Notes: generated by a model not told the origin, from the sequence alone. 44,125 nucleotides of DNA from Paulinella micropora (GCA_009731375.1 BJOX01000036.1:204621-248745), one strand, 5' to 3'; positions 11,599 to 22,428 are shown, counted from the stretch's first letter. Translations and numbers: made by a program.

Positions 11599-11834
11599 TG
11601 TTAGACCAATAGGTTGTATTAATACGGTAACGGACTGATTCAGTATGACCCTGCCGGTCTGTAGGATGCGCGTCGGTAGAGCCATCCCTTCAGGACGCGC
11701 CGGGTCGTGCTGTTCTGTCTGTGCCTTTCCAATAAAGCTTGTGGTACGATGCGATCGTGACTGAGCTTGAACCGGTCCGTGGACGGCTTGCTACCTCTGT
11801 GCAGGAACAGTATTTAGAGTCACGCCTCGATATA
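11599..11834 (+). repeat. 3' LTR of the LARD-like element
   Basis: It starts TGTTAGACC directly after the polypurine tract and matches 3311-3544. AATAAA at 11731-11736 is the presumed polyadenylation signal. Homology ends at CGATATA (11834). Ten bases further, TCTAACA at 11838-11844 is an exact inverted match of the LTR start TGTTAGA, so the true end may be 11844, with the 5' LTR diverged at its last ten bases. Confidence 0.85.
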
Positions 11835-11844
11835 TGTTCTAACA

Positions 11845-12017
11845 CACACTTAGATTAGTTAGCTTTCTTGCAGTTCAGTTCTGCGTTTATGCCTTCAGAT
11901 TAAACTGAGTGGCTGTGAGCAACCTGGCTTTTGACGAGGTCTCACTGCAAACCGCAACTTGTGAAAGGTAGGGTAAGGTCCGTGTGTGACCGGTTTATAT
12001 ATACCTAATCATCGGTC
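11845..12017. other. Flank of the LARD-like element
   Basis: Nothing identifiable is seen in this short stretch between the 3' LTR and the coding relic that follows. Confidence 0.5.
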
Positions 12018-12287
12018 ATGAGCTGTTGGGAAAATGCTTCATCACAGCAATACACAAACTGGAAACAGTTTTTATCTCACGCACCCGTCTATGACGGTGT
12101 CACTGAACATCTTCAAGGATTTTACTAACGTCGGGGGCTAGCGGAGGCTAGACTCGGGGAATATGCTTACTGTCACGGTATCAGTACAATTCTCGGTGAT
12201 ATGGTGAAAGATGTATTTCTTGATGAGGATGCTGCAAAGAAAAAGTACGGATGGGATTTAGATCGTATGAGAGCAGCAGAGTGTTGA
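12018..12287 (+). pseudogene. Unrecognised coding relic with one internal stop
   Basis: From ATG 12018 a frame runs 36 codons to TAA at 12126-12128, then stays open in the same frame to a TGA at about 12285. The residues are balanced and protein-like (for example NWKQFLSHAPVYDGV and KKKYGWDLDRMRAAEC). Two adjoining open stretches separated by a single stop suggest a decayed exon or transposon protein. I do not recognise the family. Confidence 0.3.
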
Positions 12288-13301
12288 TTAGGTAATTACC
12301 CTGTCACTCACGGACGTAATACCTTTACACTCCGGTTTGCTGAGTGACTCCGTTCAGTAGAAGCCACCGTCCGATGCCAATCGACACTTTTAATCCGCAA
12401 GTAGACAGCCTGACAGAACTGCCACGACAAACTCAAAGGTAATAACGAAACTGAAATAAAGTCCGCACGATTGTAATTATTACAAAATAGTTATTGTTCA
12501 ATCCTGAAATGCCAATATAGACCGTTACGTCCGTTACCATTATTGACTAGAACTATACTGTCATTCGACTATACGAATAAATTACTTACCAGTCACAAAG
12601 TAAGCACTAATAGTAAACGTAGTTATCCTATCAACGCTCCCCCTTAGTTCTATGTCGATATGCAAATTATCAATCATTACATCTACGATTAATAACTATA
12701 ACGATGCGATAATTGCCATCATTTCAAGTTGAAAAATGAAATGATTATTGAATCTCAAAACTGATCGCCATTCCAGTCACCTCAACGCTTTTGCTTCTTC
12801 GCCAAAGTGGCATCTCGATGAAATTTATTGAAAGAATAAGCGATTGCATCTGCTTTCATTTTGTAATTTGATATTAATGTTTTTCACATATATTGCTCAC
12901 ATCAGAATGGTCCGAATATATTTACCTTCATTAACTACGATTACCATTTTGTCAATTATGGATAATCAATGATGTAGGAATTATTTCTATAAAGTCAGTT
13001 AACAGTTATCCATTACGTCGACCATAATCTAATAGTAGTGACGTGTCACGTCGATAGCGTGAAGTGTATATTGATTGTATATTCAGTAAAGTTCCGTTCG
13101 TATTGGTGGGAAGTACCGAAGGGTTTAAATACTCACCGGTAATCAATCTGCCGGAATTAGTGTTCTGACGAACAGTCCGTCAATTGATTAATAGGTTATC
13201 AGTGTTACCGGATTCATCTCCGTGACACGCCTCTGCATCGCAATTCTTTTTCGGACATTAAGTTCAGACTTAAGTTTATTCGGTTCAATACGGGTTTTAT
13301 C
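12288..13301. other. Non-coding stretch, probably including the 5' LTR of element A
   Basis: AT-rich, no gene. Its right end abuts the GGTTATG primer-site motif of element A, so part of it should be that element's 5' LTR. TTTAAATA near 13122 could be its TATA box. The left edge cannot be placed because no 3' LTR of A survives to compare. On the minus strand AGGGGGAG at 12637-12644 resembles a polypurine tract of an older, oppositely oriented LTR fragment. Confidence 0.45.
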
Positions 13302-13308
13302 GGTTATG
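13302..13308 (+). other. Element A primer binding site (half-tRNA-iMet type)
   Basis: GGTTATG is complementary to the CAUAACC of the initiator tRNA-Met anticodon arm, the primer region used by Drosophila copia. Elements B and C have the same motif at the same place. Only seven bases match here, and the ATG in it is followed two codons later by a stop, so the element is decayed. Confidence 0.5.
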
Positions 13309-14617
13309 CAGCCTTGACTGTCAACCACTCAGGAGTAAATCCCAAACCCCCAAACTTCTCAACCTCGCGAGCGTACCCACGCTCAAACCAACCGAACGAC
13401 TTTACCAGGAATGGCGGTTCCAATTTCAATCATTCACTTGATAGCGCAGAAATGGGAGACATGGTTGCCTCGACGCTAGAGGAGCCAGACAAAGCAGTCG
13501 CAAAATTTTCCTACGACCCTGTAATCATGCGTAACGCAGAAGAATGGTCAGACGAGTCCTCGGAGGACGATTCAGAACCGGAACCCCAGAAAGAGAGAGA
13601 AAAACCTAAACAAGGAAAAGAAACATCCTCACAGAAAGGCAAATCCTCTCTACTCCTATCGGCAAAGGAGCAGCTGGAAGAAGAAAGCAAAGCTAGAAGA
13701 GCCCGGACGAGGAAAAAGAGAGCATCCTCTAAGAGAAAAAAAGCTGATAAACAGTACGCACAGCGTATGCGGAGATTGGGACTCTATCTATCAGTTGCGT
13801 TTAAGGCACCTGTCCTAGTGACAATGTGCATGAGCTACTAGAAAATAGAAATCCTATCGGCATGTTGGTTTTGATCGAAAAGAGGTATGGCAGCAAATCA
13901 CTCCTCGATATGATCATAAGATGGCAAAAATACATTGTCGCCAGCCCCAAGGGAGATATAGGCCATTGGCTTGACGAGAATCGACTCACTGAGCTACAAA
14001 TACAAAGAGACTACGGTGGGAAAATCCCTACTGACTTTTTCACTGCACACCTCTTACACAAGCTCTCGTTTCATCCAGCATTCGGAGGGCTCAACGCCTT
14101 AATGATTCAGTTCGAAAATAAGGGAATCGCTTCCCACGCCCAAGTGGAGGAGATGCTGAGAAAAATCTGGATTAAGCATAAATTAAAACAGAACACTCAG
14201 AGAAAGACCCTTAAGGCAGGCGAAACCCCTGAAAGAACTAAAGGAGAACGTAAGACTTCTGAAAAGTCATTCGTGACTCAACAAAAGGACGACGAAGCAC
14301 AACGTTGCTTCAACTGCAGCTCCTCCGGACACTTAGCCCAAGACTGCAGTAAGCCTTGTATAAAGGTGAATGCAAGAAAGGCAAGAAACACCCCCGTAAG
14401 GATTGCTCCCGGTTTAAGTCCAAAAAGTTTTCAGGCACTAAACCCTCTAAGAAGTCACCTAGAACCACTGTCGCGGTCGCTCAACAAGCCTCAGACGAAC
14501 AAGACAATCAACTCACACAGGAAGAGGACAACAGAACAACAAGTCGAACCTAGCGAAGAAGAGGAAGAGAGTGAGTCTGTGTTTGTTTTCTGTGGAGGAG
14601 GACAGGAGACAGAGTAG
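13306..14617 (+). pseudogene. Element A Gag with CCHC zinc knuckle
   Basis: The capsid-like polyprotein of element A. The first part (to 13841) has an acidic stretch (SDESSEDDSEPEPQKERE) and a basic one (RARTRKKRASSKRKKADKQ), then RMRRLGLYLSVAF, which matches RMRTLQLILSVAF of element B Gag. A frameshift near 13830 moves coding to a second frame (to 14617), which contains a CX2CX4HX4C nucleic-acid-binding knuckle at 14306-14347 and a polar, glutamate-rich tail. The ATG in the primer site is out of frame with the rest, so at least two lesions exist. Confidence 0.8.
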
Positions 14618-14639
14618 GAAGATAGGCCTAGGACTAGAA

Positions 14640-14950
14640 GGCAGTCAGCCAGACAGGCTAGCCGCTAGCAGCAACTCAGAACAGAAGCAGTTCACGCAGG
14701 CACAGACAAGCAGTCAGCAAAGCAGACAGTCACACCCCCAGTCTAGACAGTCGCAGACAAGGCAGTCCCAGACTAGCAGTCAGCAAGAAAGACCGTCACA
14801 GACAGGTAGGCAGCAGACAGTCGCAGACAAGGCAGTCCCAGACTAGCAGTCAGCAAGAAAGACAGTCTCAGAACAGCAGTCAGCAGCAAAGCAGTCGAAA
14901 GAGTAGACATCAACTCACAGACAGCAAACGACAGGCAACAACAGCACAGA
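14640..14950 (+). repeat. Gln/Ser-rich tandem repeats in element A
   Basis: A CAG-rich stretch encodes SQTSSQQ-type residues. A segment of about 45 bp beginning GACAGTCGCAGACAAGGCAG occurs twice, near 14743 and 14816, and shorter CAGTCAGCA units recur. The region lies between the Gag knuckle and the second zinc module. Low-complexity expansion is the likely origin. Confidence 0.7.
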
Positions 14951-15204
14951 ACAAGCCACCCACTGCTCACTCACGAAAGGACAAACGGGAGACAGGAGAA
15001 CAGAGAGATCAAAGCAAGAGAGAGAAAGACGAGACACAGTCTATCACTACACGCACAGACTCTCCTGAAAGTACCCAGTCTCAATCGGAACGTACAGGTC
15101 GTTGTCAACCACCACCACATCCCATCTATTCTCAGGTACAGCCTGGCTATTTACTATCTAGCAAGCAGAGACAGTTAGTCAGGAAGGAGACAGATGTCAG
15201 AGGA

Positions 15205-15690
15205 AACCTAAGATGTTAAGGGAGAAATACACGTGGCGAACAATGCGGGATTACACGCGACCCCAAATTTTTCGGTTCACCCAAAATGATGGGGAAACGG
15301 TTTGAATTCTCGAAGTTCTGCATTTACCACGCAAACCAAGACCCTTTCTACCCTTTCATAGACCTTAATAGACCGGGAGAAGCAAGACCTGCAAAATGCG
15401 GGAACTACCCAGACCAGAAAGGCTTAGAACAGAAAGCAGCATTGTACCTGCAACAGTACGGGAACGTACAAGGGTATACAATGCTGAATCAAGCATGGGG
15501 AAATTACCCACCGGAACAGTCGCACGAGTTTCAGGTTATGCCGTCAGCAGAACTGAATGCGGTCACGCTTCAGTACGCGCAAAAAATCGGTTTGGTTCCC
15601 ACCTCAGATCAGAAGAGTCAGAACCTGCGTCCGCTATGGGTTTGGGTGGGAATACTATCTTTATCATTGTACATTCAATTTAGCAAAATA
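15205..15690 (+). pseudogene. Element A second zinc-binding module
   Basis: The pattern Cys, then G.NT.RGEQC, then FSKFCIYHA (Cys codon 15214-15216 to His codon 15328-15330) matches the same-position module of element B, which has KCHGKNKKNSPC and LFCGYH. It resembles the KG.TKKG..C...YC..H type of zinc motif found in assorted viral and mobile-element proteins. The downstream residues also align between A and B (FIDLNRPGEARP against LLDLSVSPDLRP). A stop codon directly after the first Cys shows decay. The function is probably nucleic-acid binding, by inference. Confidence 0.55.
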
Positions 15691-16290
15691 AATAAAAAGA
15701 GAGACGAGTGCGAAGACAGACAAGATGAAAGACCAATACCAGAAGCGCTTCTTGAGGCTACATGCTTTTGCTTGAGGTGGTTTGGGTCTAGGGGCATGCA
15801 GACAGGTAGGGGCAATGATTTTCTTGAGTTGCAGGGCTATTCATGAGTTGTTTGTGGGTGGGGCTGGGGTTGCTGACAGACAGGCGTTTTTGGGTCTGAC
15901 AGCTTGCAGCTCAAGATGGGGAGAGGTGGGGTTTCATGTGGTTTGAGTGTTTGGCGTGGGTTTCTAGATGCGTGGGCACGTACAGAGGGCTATGGGGAGT
16001 GGCTTTATAGAAAGAGCGTCCCGTTTTTGGTTTGTTTGGTGGTGGGACAAGGGTTGCTGTGGCGCACAGCTTTGGGTCAGGGACACTCCCTCTCACACAT
16101 CATGGAAAATAAAGTAACATCCCAGTATGTCATATTCCTGAAAGGTCTTGTACTACATCCTCCGTCAACAAAGCACAATCATCTGCTCATGTACAACAAC
16201 TTACTCCGGGTGGTCACTATCTAACTAGTACAGCATTCAGACAGGCAGGCCTAGTAGTAGTTGACGACCAAGCACGCCCCAATCCGCACA
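15691..16290 (+). other. G/T-rich spacer in element A, possible insertion
   Basis: About 600 bp of G/T-rich sequence interrupts the coding-like composition of element A and has no counterpart that I can see in element B. It contains AATAAA near 16109. Frames here read like translated non-coding DNA. It may be an inserted fragment or strongly diverged linker. I see no terminal repeats or target duplication. Confidence 0.35.
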
Positions 16291-16313
16291 TTTCACCCAT
16301 CAACCTTCACACC

Positions 16314-17400
16314 TTGCAACACTTAGCGGATGTAATGACACAAGGATGTGAATGGACAGCAAACAAGGAGGTAGTGTGGGTAGCAGATGAGCAGAAAGAC
16401 GACTTTCTCACCGACATCATGAATGCGATAGAGGAAGTGTATGTTAAGCACAGAGTCACACGCACAAGCCATTATAGTGTAGAGAGAGATCCTATACTCA
16501 CGCATTCCACCCCACAAGAGAGAGCACATTTGCCTGGTGTATCTAGTTCACTACAACCAACTATTCCCACAGAATGCATTCTTTTCACTACTCCACCAGT
16601 CAACAACCAGACAGAAAGAGTAGAACAAAAGAACAAAGCAGGGGATGAAGCACCAGATGAAGAGATTGAAGAAGCAGAAGAGGAGGAGCAGTCACAAGTG
16701 GAAGAAGATGAAGAACTGATGGAAGATGACAGTGACTGGGAGAAAAACTCAGACGAAATCAGACTGTTGAGAGCATTAGAAATGCAATCACCAGAAGAAG
16801 AGAATGAACAAGAAGACGAAGACGACAATGAGAGCAGAGATGACTCTGTCACAGATAGACACAAAGCAAAGAAAGGAGAGAAAGAAGCAGCACCAGAGAA
16901 AGCTATGGTGTTATTTAACGAAAGAGAGAGACCCAGACCCAATCACACCTATCAAGATAGTGGTGAGTCACAATATATTTGTCGTGATGAATCAATTATG
17001 ACAAATATGACTCATGTCAAGCTAGTGAAGTTCAAGACGGGTAATGGAGAGAGGGAGCTAAAGAAAGCAGGCATGATGCAAATTGCTAGAGTCGAGAGTA
17101 GATGGACACGCAAAACCTCACGTCATAGCCAAAGCAGCTTATTTTGACCCCTCAATGCCCATAAACATTGTCCCCACTGGTCCCATGGATCACTTCCACC
17201 ACCGTGCAGTTATTCATCAGAACGGACAGATGTTCATTCTCAAAAAGCCCCTAAAGCTAGATCAGAATGACATGCTTGTCAGGGGGAGACTCACGAAGTC
17301 TTTGCTATACAGATGGGACACTAAAAAAGATAACCCGCTGCGCATTAATCAGCGTTTTGTCCCAGTCGGTGTGCCCAAGACGGAAAGCATGTTGGGGTGA
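16314..17400 (+). pseudogene. Element A acidic linker and aspartic protease
   Basis: A Glu/Asp-rich stretch (EEAEEEEQSQVEEDEELMED) precedes TYQDSGESQYI, which carries the DSG active-site triad expected of a copia protease. Element B has IVRDSGSSRDIA at the matching place. A frameshift near 17090-17140 moves coding to another frame, with PINIVPTGPMDHFHHRAVIH, equal to PVNIASTGRMDHIHHRSIVH in B. The protease would process Gag-Pol. Confidence 0.7.
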
Positions 17401-18632
17401 ATGGGGAGGGAGACCCCAAGAACAGAAACGATAGGGATAGCGGTAGTAGCACTCCACAGCACAGCACAGACACAGATAGCAAAGATAGCAACAAGGATAG
17501 TCGTAGCGAAGCAGTACTGTACGTCAAGTACCCCAGCAAGACAGACAAACGTAGACCGATAGATATAGATATCTTACATCATAGTATAGGGCATTTTGGT
17601 TATCCAAAAGCTGCTGCATTCGCAGAAGCGGCCGGATATTATTATAGGACAGTTAGTCCCAAAGGGACACTTGAGAGCGCAAAAAAAGAGTGTGCACTAT
17701 GCGAACCGTGCATGATCAGCAAATCGAAAGTTCTACCTAGATTTGCTGCAAATCACATTCGTAGAGCTTCTAAGACAGCAGAGATTCTACATGTAGATAC
17801 ACAGGGAGGATGGCGCACGATGTCTAGAACAGGAAAGAGTTATAAATTCTCGGTGACCGACGATTTTTTCCGAGTACACACTTGACTCTTATCTCGCGCA
17901 CAAGAATGATTTCATAGCTTGTCTAAGAAAGGCCATCCATTTCTTCGAAACACAGACAGGCAATAGGACTAAGGATCCGTTGTAACCAGGAATTCACGGC
18001 ACCCACTGAGGTAATACGAGAATACCCGGGCATAATATGGAAAGATGCAGCTACTGGCGATAAAGATGGTAACCCAATAGCTGAAAGGGACCTGCCCGAG
18101 CAATGCGTATACACGCAGGATTTCCACCCAATTTTTGGGACGAAATGGAACATACCGCTTCCACTTTGTGGAATATTCTTCCGGCGACCACTGGTCCTAG
18201 AAAGGGTATGTACCCTTACGAACAACTGTTCGGTAGAAAGCCCCAAATGCACCAACTCAAGCCTATAGGTAGCAGAGGAGTCATGCACATAGGTAAGAAA
18301 GACTGCAAGGGAGCTATGCCCGGCAAGGTGTTACTCTAGTAGGGTACGACATACACAGGGAGCTGTATCGCGTATGGGATGGTAAAAGAGTGATTCCAGG
18401 AGTTAGAAATGCGCGATTCAATCCGCATAAAGTAGGTTCACTTACGGGCAATACAGCGGAGATAGCATGGAGTGACGAATCCGAGGGGGAGCGAGAGACA
18501 GATGGCTTCACCGAAAACATTCCACATTTAGACACTAGCGAGACAGGTAGTCTATTAGCAGACACTCCAGCATCATCGACTAACGCACAAGACATTGACG
18601 ACGAGGTTCACACACCAATCATAGTCTCATGA
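17397..18632 (+). pseudogene. Element A integrase, frameshifted
   Basis: The pre-integrase zinc region has HHSIGHFG and ECALCEPC, the HHCC pattern. The catalytic core follows with ILHVDTQGGW (first Asp) and FSVTDDFF (second Asp). A frameshift or stop at about 17882 breaks the core, and the remaining parts lie in other frames: ATGDKDGNPIAE carries the presumed catalytic Glu, then NFWDEMEHTASTLWNILPAT and VWDGKRVIPGVRNARFNP. All blocks match element B. Confidence 0.8.
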
Positions 18633-19080
18633 GAACACGGACATAATATTATCAGATTCACCAACTCATGACACCGAACAGCCACAGCACAGTGAATCAG
18701 AACAACAAGACGAGCTAAGCTTAGAGCAAAGCATGCGTGACGACTCATACAAACAAGTTAGCCTAGGTCCGACTCCAAATTCTGATTTCACCGCCCCAGA
18801 TGCCGACTACACTGACCCCTAGAAGGCAAGCCACCCCCGAAAGGATTAACATGGAAACAGAGCGATAGCATATCGACTATAAATATAATCCACGGCAAAA
18901 GGACGAGAACACAGACAGACTTGTCGAAAATATCCACTCATTACGTGAAACTAATGAATAAGCACATAACAGACATGGATGACTGCATCTCTCAAGAAGA
19001 AGCATGCAAGCAAATTGCTATTTTACATTCACATACCTACTGACCTAGTAGAAGAAGGAATGACGCTAAAGGACTTGCAA
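18633..19080 (+). other. Element A integrase-RT linker
   Basis: Polar, low-complexity sequence between integrase and reverse transcriptase, broken by stops. The corresponding linker of element B is split by the insertion of element C. Confidence 0.5.
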
Positions 19081-19992
19081 AAGGCATCGACAATGAACTA
19101 AAAGCCCTAACTTCAAGGGAGTTTAAAACTTATGAATGGGTAACAGCCGATGTTGTCAAACAAGCCGGCGTGAAGCCTGTGGGTTTATTATGGGTTCATA
19201 AAGTAGAGATAGACGATAAGGGAGTAAAATTCGTCAAATCTCGACTATCTCTAAGAGGAGATCAGCTAGAACCCGGCATAAGCTATAGCCCCGAACAGCT
19301 TTATGTTCCGTGTGCGAATCATAGGTCAGTTTGGTTGCTTTTCAAGCTAGCGGTAAGTTTAGGAAGCAAAGTCTATGCCGTTGACTTCAAAAACGCATAT
19401 CTCAATGTATTGATGAAGGACCCGGTATATCCCAGAGCCCCTCCGGGAGTTACAGAGAAGGGCAAGGAAGGCATGTTTCTAAAGATCACCAAAGCTCTGT
19501 ATGGAGCCCCCCAGGCAGGCAAGAGATGGTACGATCTTTTTTCGCTGAACTTCTAAGAGAACTAGGATACGAGCCTCTGAAAGCCGACCCGTGCATGTTC
19601 ATACAAAGGGAGTACACGTGAGCAAGGCCATCATTGGCGTGTTCCACGTTGACGATCTCATCTTCATAGCCCCCGATGAACGAGCTTACTCCAAATTTTG
19701 CGATAGCTTATTTCCCATCAAACGTCTAGGCTTAGCCAGGGAGTTTAAAGGTATGGAGATCGAACAGCGAAAGGGAGAGATAATAGTACATCAGAGAACT
19801 TACGCTAGGAAGGTTATTAAGTTCTTCGGGTACGCAGAAAGCAATGCAAGCGCTACCCCAGGTACCAAAGTTGACCCCGCGCCTATGCAAGCCTCAACCA
19901 GACTTAGGCAGTTCTCTATTCCCCAGATAGTCGGGAGTTTGCTGTTTCTAGCCAAAATGACTAGACCGGATATCGACGAAGCTGTAAAGTTG
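19081..19992 (+). pseudogene. Element A reverse transcriptase, truncated
   Basis: Copia-type reverse transcriptase. LLWVHKVEIDDKGVKFVKSR, then AVDFKNAYLN with the first catalytic Asp, then ALYGAPQAGKRWYD, then VFHVDDLIF, the YVDD-type catalytic pair. Frameshifts near 19550 and 19590 split the domain. Similarity to element B stops after LAKMTRPDIDEA, so the end of the domain and RNase H are missing. Confidence 0.85.
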
Positions 19993-20150
19993 GGTCGCCA
20001 CCCGCCACCCGAGTCCCGGCAAGCCACCCAAGGCCCTCCACCAACGGCCTCGATCCTACGATCCGATTGCCAAACGCGTCCAGCTCGACACCTATAGAAA
20101 TATCACTCGCACAGCAAGGGGAAACAAAATACAAAACATCGGTGAAACAC
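19985..20150. other. Tail-to-tail junction of elements A and B
   Basis: Element A (+) stops at about 19985 and the RNase H reading of element B (-) ends near 20150. The GC-rich spacer between (CGCCACCCGCCACCCGAG and onward) matches neither coding region and shows no LTR. Both elements therefore lost their 3' ends here, which points to a deletion or rearrangement joining them. Confidence 0.6.
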
Positions 20151-20804
20151 CCGTAATCATTCCGGGTACCCGGAATGTCAATCGTAAATTTATTGAGCAA
20201 ATAATAAAACTGCTCACGCGGTAACGGTTTAGTAAGTAAATCACCTATCTGCTTTTTGGTTCCTACCTTTATAAACTTAATCTCTCCATCTCTCTGTAGA
20301 TGGTGAATGAAGTGTAATTCGAGAGGCAAATGTTTAGTGCGGGGGCCGGATAATCCCCTCTCACCCGCGAGAATTGTTTGCAAATTGTCCTCGAAAATTT
20401 TAACTGCACCTTTTTGTGGAATTCCGAGTTCCTGTCTGACATGGCCTACTGCTACTCCCTCTCTGATGCATTCTGCTGCGGCTAAAAATTTCCGCGTCAT
20501 TTGAACTAAGTGCTATCCTGCTTTGTCTTTTTGAAAGCCATCCTATCGGGTCTCCTCCCCACAAGATTACATAACCCGTGCGAGACTTACCTGTTTTCAG
20601 ACAAACTTTATGTGCGGCATCGGGCCACAACGTGACTTTAGGGTAGGTCATACCCTGTTCAACTGATTTTGGCCCGTGAAAAGCTAAACCGCGAAAAGAC
20701 TTGATCAAATAGCGCAGAGTTCTGCCTAACATAGCACAAGTTACTCCTTTATCTATAGTTTGCATGACGCTTGCAGCGTTAAGGGCTTCTTCAATATCTG
20801 ACAC
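20151..20804 (-). pseudogene. Element B RNase H and end of RT
   Basis: Minus-strand coding with TLWPDAAHKV (catalytic Asp position), GYVILWGGDPIGWLSKRQSR and IALSSNDAE, the usual copia RNase H pattern. A second frame from about 20500 continues with FLAAAECIREGVAVGHVRQE, FEDNLQTI, TKHLPLELHFIHHLQRDGEI and QIGDLLTKPLPREQFYYLL, the standard copia C-terminus. At least one frameshift lies near 20480-20500. It removes RNA from RNA-DNA hybrids during reverse transcription when intact. Confidence 0.85.
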
Positions 20805-20944
20805 CTGTCATCTTGGCTAAATAAAGTAAACTGCCTACTATACTCGGAATAGACATTTTACGCAAAGTAGCATCCTCCGACATTGCTTCCGGTAACTGGT
20901 CTACCGCAGGGGTACTGACCGGACGAGAATTTGCGTATCATATC

Positions 20945-22070
20945 TCACGTAAAATTTGCAACTGGTAATTTTCGCTGGTGCAATACGATTCTGCCTTTCT
21001 CATGCACTATCTCTATACCTTTGAACTCTTTCGCGACTCCTAGCCTTTTTAGCGGGTAATACTGTTCTAACGCGGACTCGAATTTTTCATAAGCTTCTTT
21101 GCTAGGTGCGGAAAATATCAAATCATCCACGTGAAATATTCCCACTATAGCTTCCTTTATAGGCTTGTCTTTCTCTACGAACATACATAAGTCGGAGTCT
21201 AACAGCGTAAATCCTAAAGCTAGTATGTCATACCATCTCCTACCTGCCTGCGGCTCGCCATACAAAGCGCCATCAACACGCAATATCATCCCCTCTTTGC
21301 CCTCTCTATCGATTGCATCAGGTGGGTAGGCAAATACCGGGTCTTGCATGCGAGCATTTAAATAAGCATTTTTGAAATCAATTCCGTAAAGCTTATTACC
21401 ATGCCAGGCAGTTAGTTTAGCAAGCATGAGCAGTGAGCGGTGTGAGGCACAAGGAACAAACAACTGGTCAGGGTTGAAGCTGACTCCTGGCTCTAACATG
21501 TCTCCTCTCAAAGCTAATATAGACTTAACAAACTTCCTTCCGTTCTCGTCTATCTTTACTTTGTGAACCCATGTGAGCCTAACTATCTTGCTAACACCAG
21601 CCTTCTTGGCTTCGCTATAGTTAACCCACGTGTATGTCTTGAAGTCCTTAAGGGACTGTATCTCCTTCTTCATGCCCTCTAACAACTCTTTCGCTGTCAA
21701 TCCCTGCTCTGCTATCTCTTTTGGCAGACGAATGTTTAAATAAAGCAAAAGCTCATTCAGCTCATTCATGCATTTATCATAACATAGCATGGCACTCTCC
21801 AACTCTCCGGCAGGCAATACGGACTCTCGCTCACTTACCTTGTACTTGTTGATTTCAGAGTCTAGCATCCTTTCTAGTCTGTCTTCAAACTGAACAAAGT
21901 GAGATGGCTTAGGTTGTCTTCTTACTTTTAACCTCTCTTTGGGGGCACGCTTCTGCTTCACTATGCCTGTGCGCACTTTGCTTTCCCAGCCCTCCCCGTA
22001 TGTCTTCTCTGCCCACTCATCTCCCCACTCTCTCGCAAGGACTCGCTCCCACTCCTTCTAGTTCCTGAAC
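20945..22070 (-). pseudogene. Element B reverse transcriptase
   Basis: The longest uninterrupted Pol fragment of B. After a basic linker (KQKRAPKERLKVRRQPKPSH) it has the copia reverse transcriptase blocks LTWVHKVKIDENGRKFVKS, GDMLEPGVSFNPDQLFVPC, GIDFKNAYLNARMQDPVF with a catalytic Asp, ALYGEPQAGRRWYDILA and GIFHVDDLIFSAPS with the VDD pair. It ends in a frameshift near 20950, after which coding resumes in other frames toward RNase H. Confidence 0.88.
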
Positions 22071-22428
22071 CTCAACTACTTTTTGTTTTCGTTTTAGTTG
22101 AACACTATGCGGTCGTGATAGTGGTTTGTGTGCTTGTCGTCTTACTCTTTTTCCTTCATGAACTATGTTTGCTTCTGTGATCTTGTCACTCTGCTCCCAT
22201 GTTCTTCCCTTACTAGGTTGCTCACTCTCTTCATATGCTCTTCTCTCGTGTTGTGCTTGAGGGTCAGATGCATCTGTGAGTGCGTGTGCATGCCCTAGTC
22301 CTGTGTTGGTTGTCTGTGGGGTTGTGTCTGTGGGATGGGGTGCAGCTGTCGGTGTGGTGTCGATGTCCTGTGTAGAAAAGCTATCCTGTGATGATGTGTG
22401 TTTGCGATCTAAGCTGTCTCTCCCTGTG
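22071..22428 (-). pseudogene. Element B integrase-RT linker, left half
   Basis: Minus-strand low-complexity polar coding sequence (Thr, His, Gln and Pro rich) that continues the frame interrupted at 28874 when the element C insertion and one TCCCC copy are removed. It shows where C broke B. Confidence 0.65.

Larger units (their letters stand above)
3311..11834 (+). mobile_element. LARD-like non-autonomous LTR retrotransposon
   Basis: Two near-identical LTRs in direct orientation, with the polypurine tract AGGGGGAG at 11591-11598 directly before the 3' LTR, define an 8.5 kb element. The internal ~8 kb encodes no Gag, protease, integrase or reverse transcriptase fragment that I can find. Large retrotransposon derivatives (LARDs) have this layout and depend on proteins of autonomous relatives. 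The interior is T-rich on this strand and holds a structured leader, several AGGGGGAG motifs and an inserted copy of the minisatellite repeat. No target duplication was found at the outer ends (CACTC against TGTTC). No primer site of the GGTTATG type follows the 5' LTR. Confidence 0.7.
13302..19992 (+). mobile_element. Element A: decayed Ty1/copia retrotransposon, 3'-truncated
   Basis: The domain order Gag, zinc knuckle, protease, integrase, reverse transcriptase is the Ty1/copia order. Each domain aligns with the matching part of element B, so the two belong to related families. Frameshifts and stops break it throughout. It ends just after the reverse transcriptase peptide KMTRPDIDEA, before RNase H, and no 3' LTR follows. 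Beyond about 19990 the sequence belongs to a short GC-rich spacer and then to element B in the opposite orientation. Confidence 0.85.

Noticed and set aside
12637-12644. Separate minus-strand LTR element
   Set aside because: Only a polypurine-like octamer is seen. No second LTR or coding region supports an element.
16472-16942. Minus-strand Ser-rich frame of 156 codons
   Set aside because: It is the antisense of the Glu/Asp-rich linker of element A.
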